Shown: positions 26,660-36,254, counted from the stretch's first letter. The stretch: DNA of 64,000 nucleotides from Burkholderiales bacterium RIFCSPLOWO2_12_FULL_61_40 (GCA_001770935.1 MESI01000050.1:1-64000); one strand, 5' to 3'. Numbers and translations are program-made. The notes: generated from the letters alone by a model not told the origin.

Positions 26660-28381
26660 ATGAACCACAACATTTCTCTCATCACCACAATCGCCTCCGG
26701 ATTCGGTATGGCTCTGGTCTTTGGCTTCCTGGCCGAACGCATCAAAATGCCGGCGCTGGTGGGCTACCTGGTGGCCGGCATTCTGATCGGTCCGGCAACG
26801 CCCGGTTTTGTTGCCGACGTGCACCTCGCCTCCCAGTTGTCAGAGATCGGTGTCATGCTGCTGATGTTCGGAGTCGGACTCCATTTTTCGCTCAATGACC
26901 TGCTTGCGGTCAAACGCCTTGCAATTCCCGGCGCCTTGGTACAGATGGGCTTGGCAACAGTACTGGGCATGGGTATGTCCTGGTGGTGGGGCTGGAGTTG
27001 GGGCAGCGCATTGATTTTTGGGCTGTCGCTGTCCTGTGCCAGCACCGTGGTGCTGCTCAAGGCACTGGAAGCCCGGGGGGTACTCGACTCCATGAATGGC
27101 CGGATCGCCGTCGGCTGGCTGGTGGTTGAGGATCTGGCAACTGTGCTGGTCTTGGTGCTGTTGCCCCCGCTTGCAAGCGTGCTGGGCGGTTCGTCGGCAG
27201 CTGTTGCACACGCCAACCCGCTGTGGATGAGCATCGGGCAAACGCTATTGCAGGTGTTCGGCTTTATTGCACTGATGCTGATAGTCGGGCGCCGCGTGCT
27301 GCCCTGGCTGTTGTGGGAAGTAACGCGCACCGGCTCACGCGAGCTGTTCACCCTGGCCGTCATCGCAACGGCCATTGGCATCGCCTACGGTGCATCGGCC
27401 CTGTTCAGCGTGTCGTTTGCGCTGGGCGCATTTTTTGCAGGCACGGTGATGCGGGAGTCTGAATTCAGCCACCGCGCTGCCCAGGAATCTTTGCCACTGC
27501 GCGATGCCTTCTCGGTGCTGTTTTTTGTGTCGGTGGGTATGTTGTTTGACCCCATGATCTTGACTCAGCAACCGCTTCACGTTCTGGGTGTGGTTGCCAT
27601 CATCATTCTTGGCAAATCCCTGGCCGCGCTGGCACTGGTGCTTGCTTTCCGCTATCCGCTCAATACGGCCTTGACCGTCGCGGCCAGCCTGGCACAGATT
27701 GGGGAGTTCTCCTTCATCCTGGCCGGTTTGGGTTTATCGCTCGGTTTGCTGCCAACCGAAGGAATGAGCCTGGTACTGGCCGGTGCATTGATCTCCATCG
27801 CCCTCAATCCCTTGCTGTTTGCCGCCGTCGAGCCCTTGCGGCGCTGGGTTCTCCTGCACTCGGCGTTGGCCCGCCAGCTGGAACAGCGCCCCGACCCCTT
27901 TGCCGAGCTGCCCATGAGCACCGAACACAAATACCTGGCCGGCCAGGTGGTGCTGGTGGGGTATGGCCGGGTGGGTCGGCGCATTGCCATTGCGCTGGAC
28001 AACCGTAGCATTCCGTATGTAGCGGTAGAGCAGAACCGGGAGTTGGTGGAGCAACTGCGCATGACGGGCACGGTGGCCGTTTCCGGGAGCGCCGCCGACC
28101 CGGCGGTACTGGTCCAGGCGCATATTGCACATGCGGCCATGCTGGTGATTGCCACGCCCGATCCCATTGGAGCCCGGCAAATGGCCGAGACCGCGCGCAC
28201 GCTCAACCCGGACATTGAAATCGTGTTGCGCACCCACAGCGAGAACGAGTCCCAATTGCTGCGCAACGAGGGTATAGGGACCGTCTTCTTCGGCGAGGAA
28301 GAACTGGCCCGGGGCATGACCAGCCATGTGCTGGAGCGTTTCCCCCCGCAGCCACCGGCCACGGGGAAAAACCACGGGTGA
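26660..28381 (+). CDS. Cation:proton antiporter, Kef/YbaL type (CPA2) with RCK domain
   Basis: A 573-residue inner-membrane protein. Residues about 5-400 hold roughly 12 membrane segments with CPA2 patterns (MPALVGYLVAGILIGP, LLMFGVGLHFS, LVVEDLATVLVLVLL, FALGAFFAGTVM). After a linker comes a TrkA-N/RCK nucleotide-binding domain (VVLVGYGRVGRRIA, about residue 432). This layout matches YbaL/KefB-like K+ or Na+/H+ antiporters gated by NAD(H) or glutathione-type ligands. The N-terminal DUF or KefC regulatory subunit is not encoded nearby. The IS element sits about 145 bases upstream and could affect its expression. Confidence 0.9.
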   Translation: MNHNISLITTIASGFGMALVFGFLAERIKMPALVGYLVAGILIGPATPGFVADVHLASQLSEIGVMLLMFGVGLHFSLNDLLAVKRLAIPGALVQMGLATVLGMGMSWWWGWSWGSALIFGLSLSCASTVVLLKALEARGVLDSMNGRIAVGWLVVEDLATVLVLVLLPPLASVLGGSSAAVAHANPLWMSIGQTLLQVFGFIALMLIVGRRVLPWLLWEVTRTGSRELFTLAVIATAIGIAYGASALFSVSFALGAFFAGTVMRESEFSHRAAQESLPLRDAFSVLFFVSVGMLFDPMILTQQPLHVLGVVAIIILGKSLAALALVLAFRYPLNTALTVAASLAQIGEFSFILAGLGLSLGLLPTEGMSLVLAGALISIALNPLLFAAVEPLRRWVLLHSALARQLEQRPDPFAELPMSTEHKYLAGQVVLVGYGRVGRRIAIALDNRSIPYVAVEQNRELVEQLRMTGTVAVSGSAADPAVLVQAHIAHAAMLVIATPDPIGARQMAETARTLNPDIEIVLRTHSENESQLLRNEGIGTVFFGEEELARGMTSHVLERFPPQPPATGKNHG

Positions 28382-28418
28382 CGGGGCCTGCCCCCCCCCT
28401 TCCCTTCACCCCACGGGT

Positions 28419-29330
28419 TCAGGCCACGCGCAGCGCCTTTTTCAACTCCACGCCCAGTTCGGACTTGTGCGCAAACGGGTCGGTGGGGTTGCGGCCCTGC
28501 ATCACGTCTTCCAGCCGGGTTTGCACAGAGCCAATGGATTCGGGGTGGCTGTAGATGTAGAACTGCCCTGCCGAGATGGCGTCAAACACCTTCTGCGCCA
28601 CCTCTGCTGCGGTGACTTTGCCGCTGCCCACCGCCTTGTCGCTCATGGCCTGGCCGATGAGTTGGCTCCTGGTGGGCTTGGCGGCGGCGTCCATCGCATC
28701 CTGCGGACGGTTGCGGTGGCTCTGGCTGATGCCGGTGGGCACAAAATAGGGGCACAACACGCTGGCGCTGATCTGGTCGGTGACCAGGGCCAGGTCCTGG
28801 TACAGGGTTTCGCTCAGGGACACCACGGCGTGTTTGCTGACGTTGTAAATGCCCATGTTGGGCGCGTTCAGCAGGCCCGCCATGCTGGCGGTGTTGACGA
28901 TGTGCCCCTGGTAGGCCGGGTCTTGGGCGGCGGCGGCCAGCATCATGGGCGTGAAGACACGCACGCCATGGGCCACGCCCATCAGGTTGACGCCGATCAC
29001 CCATTCCCAATCGGCCAGGGTGTTTTCCCAGATCAGGCCACCGGCTCCCACGCCCGCGTTGTTGAACACAAAGTGCGGTGCACCAAAGCGTGCCAGGGTG
29101 GCGGCACCCAGGGCCTCCACCTGCTCGGCTTTGGACACATCCACGCGCATGGCCAGCACCTGCGCGCCAGCGGCCTGCATTTCGGCCACGGTTTTGTCCA
29201 GGGCATCTTGCTGCACATCGGCCAGCACCAGGTGCATACCCAGCTTGGCACCGATGCGGGCGCACTCCAGGCCAAAGCCGGAGCCGGCACCGGTCAGGAC
29301 GGCGGTTTTGTTTTTGAAATCGGTAATCAT
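28419..29330 (-). CDS. Short-chain dehydrogenase/reductase (SDR)
   Basis: A 303-residue classical SDR, somewhat longer than the usual 250 owing to a C-terminal extension. It has the cofactor motif GAGSGFG (14-20), D after the second beta strand (VLADV, which favours NAD(H)), NNAGVG, and the active-site YNVSK. The start (29330) overlaps the GST stop (29327) by four bases, so the two are coupled and may act on the same electrophilic or hydrophobic substrate. Confidence 0.88.
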   Translation of the reverse strand: MITDFKNKTAVLTGAGSGFGLECARIGAKLGMHLVLADVQQDALDKTVAEMQAAGAQVLAMRVDVSKAEQVEALGAATLARFGAPHFVFNNAGVGAGGLIWENTLADWEWVIGVNLMGVAHGVRVFTPMMLAAAAQDPAYQGHIVNTASMAGLLNAPNMGIYNVSKHAVVSLSETLYQDLALVTDQISASVLCPYFVPTGISQSHRNRPQDAMDAAAKPTRSQLIGQAMSDKAVGSGKVTAAEVAQKVFDAISAGQFYIYSHPESIGSVQTRLEDVMQGRNPTDPFAHKSELGVELKKALRVA

Positions 29331-30265
29331 GCTTCTGCCTTTTTAAGTACGTAGCCAATGCGGGGAAAGTGCACCTGCACCACGCCTGCGCGTGCATCCA
29401 CGCGCTTGAGGGTGTAACGCGTGCGGGTGGCCGCCACCAGTTCGCCTTCGGTCGCCTCCAGGCCAAAGGTGTCGGCGGCGATGGTGACCCGGCTGCCCAG
29501 GGGAATGCCGTGTTCGTCCTGGAATACAGCATCATTTAGGGCTGCAGCCCCCGTGGAATGTGCGCAAGCAGCTATCGATTCTGTAGCGGAATACTTTTCC
29601 ATTGCGCCATGGCCAAAGGCTGCCATGCGCGCCATCCAAGCCAGCACCGTGGGGGTGGCGTCCAGAATGCCGGCCAGCACCGGCACGCGCGCCCTTGTGA
29701 ACCACAGCGGGTGGTAGGCGGCAAAGTCGGCCACGCAAGGGGCGCTGCCCAGCAAAAAGTCCTGCCCTTCCAGCATGTTGGCCATGCGGCGCAAATACGA
29801 TTTGTAGGCGGCGCTGGCATCACCGGGGCGCAGGCGGTTCATGCCGGTGCGCATGGCGGCGCGGTCTGCGCCAAAGGCCTTGGCTGCTTCGGGCGGTGCA
29901 CCTTCAAACAGGGCCGCGGCGCCCTTGGGTTGCAGGTTGTAAGCCATCGCCGCCCAAAACAAGGTGGTGTCCGCCCACTGCGCCAGCACGCGGGCCACGC
30001 CCTGGCTGTGCTGCGGATATAGGGTGGGCGTGGGTTGTAGTTGCTCCAGCACGTCGCAGATCAGGGCGCTGTCGCAGTACACGTCCGCGCCGATCTGCAG
30101 AAACGGCGTCTTGCGGTAGCCGCCGGTGAGCGCCACCACATCGGGTTTGGGCATGATGGCCGGGATGATGACCGACTTCCAGGCCAGCTGTTTGTAGCCC
30201 AGCACCAGCCGGATTTTTTCGGAAAACGGCGAGGTCGGGTAATGGTGAAGAATGATGTTGGACAT
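29327..30265 (-). CDS. Glutathione S-transferase family protein with C-terminal extension
   Basis: A 312-residue protein from the ATG at 30265 (MSNIILHHYPTSPFSEKIRL). The thioredoxin-like N-terminal domain has the SPFSEK active-site region and the cis-Pro segment KTPFLQIG. A helical GST C-domain follows (about 95-215). Residues about 220-312 form an extra region (GIPLGSRVTIAADTFGLEATEGELVAATRTRYTL) resembling a small beta domain. Between them lies a copy of the 49-bp repeat, read as ATESIAACAHSTGAAA. A substrate cannot be predicted. Confidence 0.82.
   Translation of the reverse strand: MSNIILHHYPTSPFSEKIRLVLGYKQLAWKSVIIPAIMPKPDVVALTGGYRKTPFLQIGADVYCDSALICDVLEQLQPTPTLYPQHSQGVARVLAQWADTTLFWAAMAYNLQPKGAAALFEGAPPEAAKAFGADRAAMRTGMNRLRPGDASAAYKSYLRRMANMLEGQDFLLGSAPCVADFAAYHPLWFTRARVPVLAGILDATPTVLAWMARMAAFGHGAMEKYSATESIAACAHSTGAAALNDAVFQDEHGIPLGSRVTIAADTFGLEATEGELVAATRTRYTLKRVDARAGVVQVHFPRIGYVLKKAEA
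29539..29587 (-). repeat. 49-bp interspersed repeat, copy E (inside the GST gene)
   Basis: On the minus strand it matches copies A-D without gaps (GATAGCTGCTTGCGCA core). It is read in frame by the GST gene, in the same frame as copies C and D, and adds an Ala-rich linker. Confidence 0.75.
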
Positions 30266-30315
30266 GCAGGTCTCGCAAGGGTTGGCAACAGGGGGCACGA
30301 ATGCACGGCACTTTT

Positions 30316-30364
30316 GCTATAAATTTAATAGCTGCTTGCGCAGGTTTTACGGGGGCTAGAGGCC
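30316..30364 (+). repeat. 49-bp interspersed repeat, copy A (intergenic)
   Basis: An intergenic copy between the GST start and the thioesterase stop. It has the most regular core, AATAGCTGCTTGCGCAGG, followed by TACGGGGGCTAGAGGCC. Confidence 0.75.
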
Positions 30365-30395
30365 TAATTCACTCCAATTAATGGTCGGTAGCCGC

Positions 30396-30854
30396 TCAAT
30401 CGGTGGAGAGCACGCCGGGCGGCGCATTCAGGGCATGGGCGCTCTTGGGGCCGGTCGCCAGGCGTTTGACGAACTTGAACGTGCCCGTGGCGTGGGCGCA
30501 GGCTTTGCCCGCCGCATCAAACACCGTGGCCTGGGTGAAGGCCAGCGTGGCGGTGCGGTGGATCAGTTCCCCCTTGGCCCTCAGCGGCCCCAGGGCGGGC
30601 TGCATGAAGCTGGTCTTCATCTCAATGGTGACCACGCCCATTTCAGGGGTAGTGCTGCGCGCGGCGCAGGCCATGGTCACGTCCAGCAGCGTCATCAAGG
30701 CGCCGCCGTGGGTGACCGAAAAGGAGTTCAGGTGCTCGGGCTGGGCCGTGTAGGCCAGCTCCGAACGCCCGCTTTCGAACAGCTTGAGTTCAAACCCCAG
30801 TAGTTTGACGAAGGGGATGTCCACCCCGAAACCAAGCGCTTTTTCCCAACTCAT
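30396..30854 (-). CDS. PaaI/hot-dog fold thioesterase
   Basis: A 152-residue acyl-CoA thioesterase of the PaaI family. The hot-dog pattern HGGALMTLLDVTMACAARS (about 69-87, with the catalytic-side HGG and D) is present, followed by VVTIEMKTSFMQPALGPLRAKG. I chose the ATG at 30854 (MSWEKALGFG); further upstream the frame runs through the tandem repeat and is not coding. It is followed by the GST and SDR genes and preceded by another SDR, all on the minus strand, suggesting a CoA-ester catabolic set. Confidence 0.82.
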   Translation of the reverse strand: MSWEKALGFGVDIPFVKLLGFELKLFESGRSELAYTAQPEHLNSFSVTHGGALMTLLDVTMACAARSTTPEMGVVTIEMKTSFMQPALGPLRAKGELIHRTATLAFTQATVFDAAGKACAHATGTFKFVKRLATGPKSAHALNAPPGVLSTD

Positions 30855-30873
30855 ACGCAAGACGGAGCGCGAA

Positions 30874-31041
30874 CGGCAATTTGCCGCCGGGCCGCCCCAA
30901 GGCAAATGAGCCCCCTCGGGGGGCAGCGACCCGCGCAGCGGTGGAGCGTGGGGGCCACGGCAATTTGCCGCCGGGCCGCCCCAAGGCAAATGAGCCCCCT
31001 CGGGGGGCAGCGACCCGCGCAGCGGTGGAGCGTGGGGACCA
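30874..31041. repeat. Tandem duplication of an 84-bp intergenic repeat
   Basis: Two near-identical units (30874-30957 and 30958-31041), each starting CGGCAATTTGCCGCCGGGCC and containing GAGCCCCCTCGGGGGGC, a short inverted repeat. Units of this type are common between Comamonadaceae genes. It is not a CRISPR, since there are only two units and no spacers. It fills the gap between the SDR gene and the thioesterase gene. Confidence 0.85.
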
Positions 31042-31043
31042 CC

Positions 31044-31835
31044 TTAACCACCGGTCACCACGCTAACACCGCCGTCCACCGCCAGCCACTGGCCGGTGAT
31101 GTGTTTGCCGGCGTCCGAGGCGTACAGCAGGCACAGGCCTTTCAGGTCTTCGTCGTCACCCAGGCGGCGCAGGGGGGCGTGGGCCGCCATCTTCTCTTCG
31201 CCCAGGCTCTCGATCAGGCCCATGGCCATCTTGGTTTTGAAAAAACCGGGGCAGATGGCATTCACGTTGATGCCGTAGGGGCCCCACTCCGCTGCCAAAG
31301 CCCGCGTGAAATTGAGCACGGCGCCCTTGGAGGTGTTGTAGGCAATGGTCTTCATTTCCACCGGGTTGCCACCCAGGCCGGCAATGGAGGCGATGTTGAT
31401 GATGCGCCCCGAGCGGCGGGCAATCATGCTCTTCTTGGCAATGGCTTGGCTCAGCAGAAAGTAGCCGCGCACGTTGAGGTTCATGACCTTGTCCCAAGCC
31501 GCAGCGGGGTGGTCTTCGGCCGGAGCGCCCCAGGAAGCACCGGCGTTGTTGATCAGGATGTCCACGTCTCCCATGCGCTGCAGGGTTTCATCGGCCAGGC
31601 GCTGGATATCGGCGTCTTTGGCGCAGTCCGCCGCAATCCAGCGGGCGTCGATGCCGACGGCCTGCAACTCGGCGGCGGCCTGCTCCAGGTCTTCGGCCTT
31701 GCGCGAGCTGAGCATGATTTTGGCGCCGGCCTCACCCAGGGCATGGGCCATTTGCAGACCCAGGCCCCGCGAGCCGCCGGTTACGAGGGCGGTCTTGCCG
31801 CTGAGGTCAAACAGTTGCTGGATGGTACGGGTCAT
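31044..31835 (-). CDS. SDR-family oxidoreductase (3-oxoacyl-reductase-like)
   Basis: A 263-residue classical SDR. The cofactor motif TGGSRGLG is near residue 18, with NNAGAS, IASIAGLGG and the catalytic YNTSK. The N-terminal pattern IQQLFDLSGKTALVTGGSRG and RIINIASI resemble gluconate 5-dehydrogenase/3-oxoacyl reductases. I chose the ATG at 31835, preceded by GGAG; an in-frame TTG at 31865 would add ten residues. The stop abuts the tandem repeat. Confidence 0.87.
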   Translation of the reverse strand: MTRTIQQLFDLSGKTALVTGGSRGLGLQMAHALGEAGAKIMLSSRKAEDLEQAAAELQAVGIDARWIAADCAKDADIQRLADETLQRMGDVDILINNAGASWGAPAEDHPAAAWDKVMNLNVRGYFLLSQAIAKKSMIARRSGRIINIASIAGLGGNPVEMKTIAYNTSKGAVLNFTRALAAEWGPYGINVNAICPGFFKTKMAMGLIESLGEEKMAAHAPLRRLGDDEDLKGLCLLYASDAGKHITGQWLAVDGGVSVVTGG

Positions 31836-31925
31836 GCGGGTGGTCTCCAAATTGCTAAAAGTCAATTCTGCAGTAGTTTGTGTGGCAGCACCGGTCGCAG
31901 CTGTCTCAGTGGCGATAGCGGGAAG

Positions 31926-32966
31926 TCAATGACCATGCCGGTGGTGGATATCCGGAAAATGGCGGTGGTTGTGCCGCATCGCGGTGTGTTGGTGGAGATG
32001 CTGGTGGGCACCCTGGCCACTCCACGGGAAATCATGGGGGTGCTGGTGGTGCGCATCGTGCACATGGGCATGCGCGTGCTCCAGGGGTTCATGCGTATGT
32101 TCATGGCCATGCTGCTCCGTCAGGTGCAGCCACACCCCTCCCCCCATCAAACCTGCCGCCAACCACAACGCGGGGCTGGTGCTGTCCCCCAGGACCAACA
32201 CGGAAAGGGCGGCGCCCAAAAACGGTGCCGTAGAAAAATATGCGCCGGTGCGCGCCGTTCCCAGGCCTCGCAGGGCCAATACAAACAGCACCAGGCTGAA
32301 CCCGTAGCCTAGAAGGCCCACCGTCATAGTGCCCAGAATGGCGCCACTATTCGGCCAGCTTGCCCCCAGTGCAACCGCCAAAGCAGTGTTCACGAGCCCG
32401 GCAATCAGCCCCTTGCTGGCGGCAATGAACAAGGCATCGGAGGCCGACACTTTGCGTGTCAGATTGTTGTCGATGGCCCAGCACAGGCAGGCCATGCCAA
32501 CCAATAAAGGCCCCATTCCACCGGATGTGGCGGTGTTTTGCGTTGGCCAAGACAAGACCAAACCACCCGCCACGATCGCCGCCATACCCCAAACGATGCG
32601 CCGGTCGGCGTTTTCCTTGAATACGACCCAGGCGATCAGCGCGGTCAGCACCGCCTCCAGGTTCAGCAACAGGGAGGCGGTGGCGCCACTGGTGCGGGTC
32701 AGCCCGACCATCAGCGCCACCGGCCCCAGCACCCCGCCGAAGAAGATGGCGCCCAAGAGCCACGGCCATTCCGTGCGCTGCAATCCAGGAGACTTCCACC
32801 CGCGATCGCGTGCCAGGCGCATGGCGCCCAAGCCCAAACCACTTCCCAGGTAAAGAAGGCCCGCCACCAACCAGGGGGACAGGTCAGCCACCAGCCATTT
32901 GGCCAATGGGGTGCTGGCCCCAAACAGCGCTGCAGCCGAAAGGGCAAATAGGACATTGCGGTTCAT
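31926..32966 (-). CDS. EamA (DMT) transporter with a His-rich C-terminal tail
   Basis: A 346-residue inner-membrane protein with two EamA repeats, about ten membrane segments (residues 1-280). From about residue 283 on comes a hydrophilic tail packed with His (HGHEHTHEP, HAHAHVHDAHHQHPH, HQHLHQH, HHRHGH). Such tails bind metal ions. It is the last gene of the copper P-type ATPase run, so metal export or metal-regulated transport is likely; the substrate is unknown. Confidence 0.83.
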   Translation of the reverse strand: MNRNVLFALSAAALFGASTPLAKWLVADLSPWLVAGLLYLGSGLGLGAMRLARDRGWKSPGLQRTEWPWLLGAIFFGGVLGPVALMVGLTRTSGATASLLLNLEAVLTALIAWVVFKENADRRIVWGMAAIVAGGLVLSWPTQNTATSGGMGPLLVGMACLCWAIDNNLTRKVSASDALFIAASKGLIAGLVNTALAVALGASWPNSGAILGTMTVGLLGYGFSLVLFVLALRGLGTARTGAYFSTAPFLGAALSVLVLGDSTSPALWLAAGLMGGGVWLHLTEQHGHEHTHEPLEHAHAHVHDAHHQHPHDFPWSGQGAHQHLHQHTAMRHNHRHFPDIHHRHGH

Positions 32967-32996
32967 GCCGCAATTATCCGTATTGCCGCCGCACGC

Positions 32997-35351
32997 TCAT
33001 TCCCGCCGTCCCCGCAAGCGTAAAGCGTTACCGATCACTGACGCCGAGCTGAAGCTCATGGCCAGTGCGGCAATCAGCGGCGACAGCAACCAGCCCGTCA
33101 GTGGGTACAGCACACCCGCCGCCACGGGAATGCCCAGCGCGTTGTACAAAAAGGCAAACACCAGGTTTTGCTTCATATTGGCCACGGTGGCCACCGAGAT
33201 GGAGCGTGCAATCGCAATCCCGCGCAAGTCGCCCTTCACCAAAGTCACCTGGGCACTGTTCATGGCCACATCCGTCCCCGTGCCCATGGCCACTCCGACA
33301 TCGGCCTTGGCCAAGGCGGGGGCATCGTTGATGCCGTCTCCGGCCATGGCCACGATGCACCCTTCTTTTTGCAGCCGACCCACCAAGGTCAGCTTGTCCT
33401 GCGGCTTGACCTCCCCATAGACCTCGTCAATGCCCAGTTTGGCCCCCACGGCCAAGGCCGTGGTCAGGCCGTCGCCCGTGGCCATCACGATGCGCAAGCC
33501 CGCAGCCCTGAGGGTTGCCAGGGCTTCGGGCGTGCTGGCCTTGATCGGATCGGAAACCGCCAGGAGTCCCGCCAATGTCCCATCCACGGCCAGATGCATC
33601 ACGCTGGCGCCTTCCGTGCGCAAAGCTTCGGCCTGCTTCACCATGGACGCCACGGAAACCCCCATTTGTTCCATCAGGGTTGTGTTACCCAACGCGATCG
33701 GGTGCCCGGCGACCGTGCCGCGCACGCCGATGCCGGAGCCCGACTCGAAGCTTTCGGGTTTGTCCAAAACCATGCCACGCGCACGCGCCGCACGCACGAT
33801 GGTTTCGGCCAAAGGGTGCTCGCTGCCCTGGTCCAGGCTGGCCGCCAGACGCAAGACTTCGTCCGCGTCAAAGCCATGGGCTGCAATAGCGCGGTCAAAG
33901 GCAGGGCGGCCCTCCGTCAGCGTGCCTGTTTTGTCAATGATCAGCGTGTTGATCTTGCGAAAATTCTCTATGGCCGCTGCATCACGAAACAAGACGCCTT
34001 GTGTGGCACCGCGGCCCGTGGCCACCATGACGGACATGGGCGTGGCCAGCCCCAAGGCGCAGGGGCAGGCGATGATCAGGACGGCGACCGCATTGATCAA
34101 TCCATACACCCAACTGGGCTCGGGTCCGAACAGTCCCCAGCCGATGAATGTCAGCAGCGCAATGGCGACAACTGAGACAACGAAATAGCCCGCCACCACA
34201 TCGGCCATGCGCTGCATGGGCGCTTTGGAGCGCTGTGCCTGGGCCACCATTTGCACGATTTGCGCCAGCACCGTGGCGGAGCCCACCTTTTCCGAGCGCA
34301 TGACCAGGGCGCCGCTGGTATTGAGGGTTGCACCAATGACTTTGTCGCCCACCCGCTTGCTCACGGGCAGGGGTTCACCCGTCAGCATGGACTCATCGAC
34401 TGCACTGCTGCCTTCGATCACGGCACCATCGACAGGCACTTTTTCACCTGGCCGCACACGTAACACATCGCCGATGTGCACATGGGTCAAGGCCACGTCT
34501 TCCTCGGTGCCGTCGGCGCGGATGCGACGTGCTGTCTTGGGTGCCAGGCCCAACAGGGACTTGATGGCCGCCGACGTCTGGGAACGCGCCTTGAGTTCCA
34601 TCACCTGCCCCAACAAGGTCAAGGAAATGATGACCGCAGCCGCCTCAAAGTAGACGGCAACACGGCCCATGGCGACAAAAGATGCAGGGAAAACCTGCGG
34701 CGCGACCGTGGCCGCCACGCTATATACAAAGGCAGCGCCAGTTCCCAGCCCTATCAAGGTCCACATATTCGGACTGCGATGCACCAGGGACTGCCAGCCG
34801 CGCGTGAAAAATGGCCACCCGGCCCACAGAACAATGGGGGCCGCCAGTGCCAACTCCACCCAGCTTTGCACGCCCATGTCCATCCACTGCAAGCGGTGGC
34901 CGAACATGGCGAGCACAAAAACAACCAGCGTGAGCGGCAATGTCCACCAGAACCGGCGTTGAAAGTCTCGCAGCTCCGGGTTCTCCTCATCCTCCAGCGC
35001 GGGCAACATGGGTTCCAGCGTCATGCCGCATTTGGGGCAGTTGCCGGGGTGGTCCTGGCGCACTTCGGGATGCATGGGACAGGTGTAGACCGTGCCCGCA
35101 GCCGAGGGTTCTACCGGTGCAGGGGCAGACACATCGCCCAGGTACTGCATCGGATGGGCTTCAAACTTCGTTTTACATTTAGGACTGCAGAAGAAGTAGG
35201 TATGACCGGCATGTTCGGTGCGATGCATGGACTGGCCGGTCACGGCCATGCCACACACCGGGTCTTTCAGGGGCGCGGCACTTCCGGCGCTGCCGTCGGT
35301 GGAAGGGGTTGCGGTGTGCCTCTCGCCATGGGCATGCGGGTGGATGGTCAT
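32997..35351 (-). CDS. copA: Copper-translocating P1B-type ATPase
   Basis: A 784-residue heavy-metal P-type ATPase. The N-terminus lacks the usual CxxC HMA domains. It has instead a YHS/TRASH-like segment (KDPVCGMAV...[11 protein letters not shown], about 30-62) and a heavy-metal binding domain (YTCPMHPEV...[10 protein letters not shown], about 88-115). The transmembrane metal site CPC is at 429-431, the phosphorylation motif starts at D473 (DKTGTLTEG), and the ATP hinge GDGIND is present. These features indicate Cu(+)/Ag(+) export. The next genes on either side are also copper-associated. Confidence 0.92.
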   Translation of the reverse strand: MTIHPHAHGERHTATPSTDGSAGSAAPLKDPVCGMAVTGQSMHRTEHAGHTYFFCSPKCKTKFEAHPMQYLGDVSAPAPVEPSAAGTVYTCPMHPEVRQDHPGNCPKCGMTLEPMLPALEDEENPELRDFQRRFWWTLPLTLVVFVLAMFGHRLQWMDMGVQSWVELALAAPIVLWAGWPFFTRGWQSLVHRSPNMWTLIGLGTGAAFVYSVAATVAPQVFPASFVAMGRVAVYFEAAAVIISLTLLGQVMELKARSQTSAAIKSLLGLAPKTARRIRADGTEEDVALTHVHIGDVLRVRPGEKVPVDGAVIEGSSAVDESMLTGEPLPVSKRVGDKVIGATLNTSGALVMRSEKVGSATVLAQIVQMVAQAQRSKAPMQRMADVVAGYFVVSVVAIALLTFIGWGLFGPEPSWVYGLINAVAVLIIACPCALGLATPMSVMVATGRGATQGVLFRDAAAIENFRKINTLIIDKTGTLTEGRPAFDRAIAAHGFDADEVLRLAASLDQGSEHPLAETIVRAARARGMVLDKPESFESGSGIGVRGTVAGHPIALGNTTLMEQMGVSVASMVKQAEALRTEGASVMHLAVDGTLAGLLAVSDPIKASTPEALATLRAAGLRIVMATGDGLTTALAVGAKLGIDEVYGEVKPQDKLTLVGRLQKEGCIVAMAGDGINDAPALAKADVGVAMGTGTDVAMNSAQVTLVKGDLRGIAIARSISVATVANMKQNLVFAFLYNALGIPVAAGVLYPLTGWLLSPLIAALAMSFSSASVIGNALRLRGRRE

Positions 35352-35375
35352 GGGAGCCTCACGAAATAAAAATGC

Positions 35376-36014
35376 TCAATGCCGTTTGAGTTGCGGGATA
35401 AATCGCGGCGTACGCTGGGCGTAACGCTCGAACGCGTCCTCGAATTGCGCCCGCATTTCAGCTTCTTCAGTGAAGGCCAAACGCCCGTACATCACCAGCA
35501 ATATGGGGAACATCAACAGCGTCAGCACCGTGGGCCATTGCAGCAGAAAACCCAGCAGGATCAACACGAACGCAACGTACTGGGGATGGCGAATTCGTGC
35601 ATAAGGCCCGGCGGTGGCCAGCGTATGCCTGCGCTGGGCGTGGTACAGCACGTTCCACGCGCTGGACAGCAGGGCGAAACCCAGGCCGAGGAAGATGTAG
35701 CTGGCAATATGAAGAACCCCGAAATGGGGGTCCCCTTTCTCCCCCAACAGGGTAGACCACAGATGCCCGGCATCATGGCTCAGGATATCCAGGCTGGGAT
35801 ATCGGGTCTGCAGCCACCCCGACAACAGGTAAATGGTCAGCGGAAAACCGTACATCTCCACAAACAAAGCCACCACGAAGGCGGCAAATGCGCCAAAGGT
35901 TCGCCAATCCCGCGCCGTGGCGGGTTTGAAAAAACTGTAGGCGAACATGATGAAGATGGCCGAATTGAAGACGACCAAGGTCCACAGTCCGTAGGCTGCC
36001 GGATCATGGCTCAT
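35376..36014 (-). CDS. Isoprenylcysteine carboxylmethyltransferase-like membrane protein
   Basis: A 212-residue membrane protein with about five hydrophobic segments and the ICMT/phospholipid methyltransferase C-terminal pattern YARIRHPQYVAFVLILLGF, followed by the acidic FTEEAEMRAQF motif. Such proteins often occur with copper ATPase and DUF2933 genes; the substrate is unknown. Its start overlaps the DUF2933 stop (36011) by four bases, so the two are co-translated. Confidence 0.83.
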   Translation of the reverse strand: MSHDPAAYGLWTLVVFNSAIFIMFAYSFFKPATARDWRTFGAFAAFVVALFVEMYGFPLTIYLLSGWLQTRYPSLDILSHDAGHLWSTLLGEKGDPHFGVLHIASYIFLGLGFALLSSAWNVLYHAQRRHTLATAGPYARIRHPQYVAFVLILLGFLLQWPTVLTLLMFPILLVMYGRLAFTEEAEMRAQFEDAFERYAQRTPRFIPQLKRH

Positions 36015-36241
36015 GAGGGATCTCCTGGCTTGGCCTGATGACCCCCATGCCCGTGGTGCATAAAAACATGCATCAACGGGCAGGCAAGCAACAACAGCAA
36101 AGGCAAGGCGCCGACGACGTGAGCCAAGTGCTCCGTCAACAAAAAATAGCCTGCAATTGCTCCGATAACGATCAAACCGATCGCGTAACGGGAACTCCAG
36201 AAGGTGGGTGGAGTTTCATGCCCCGAGTGGTCATGGTCCAT
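36011..36241 (-). CDS. DUF2933 small membrane protein
   Basis: A 76-residue protein with two hydrophobic segments (about 18-35 and 43-58) and His-rich ends (MDHDHSGHE and FMHHGHGGHQ). It is recognised as DUF2933, a family found in heavy-metal resistance clusters. The His-rich termini suggest weak metal binding on the periplasmic or cytoplasmic side. Confidence 0.85.
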   Translation of the reverse strand: MDHDHSGHETPPTFWSSRYAIGLIVIGAIAGYFLLTEHLAHVVGALPLLLLLACPLMHVFMHHGHGGHQAKPGDPS

Positions 36242-36254
36242 GTCGGCCAGTTTC

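Noticed and set aside
30874..31041. Repeat units as a possible CRISPR array
   Set aside because: Only two contiguous 84-bp units with no spacers and no cas genes.
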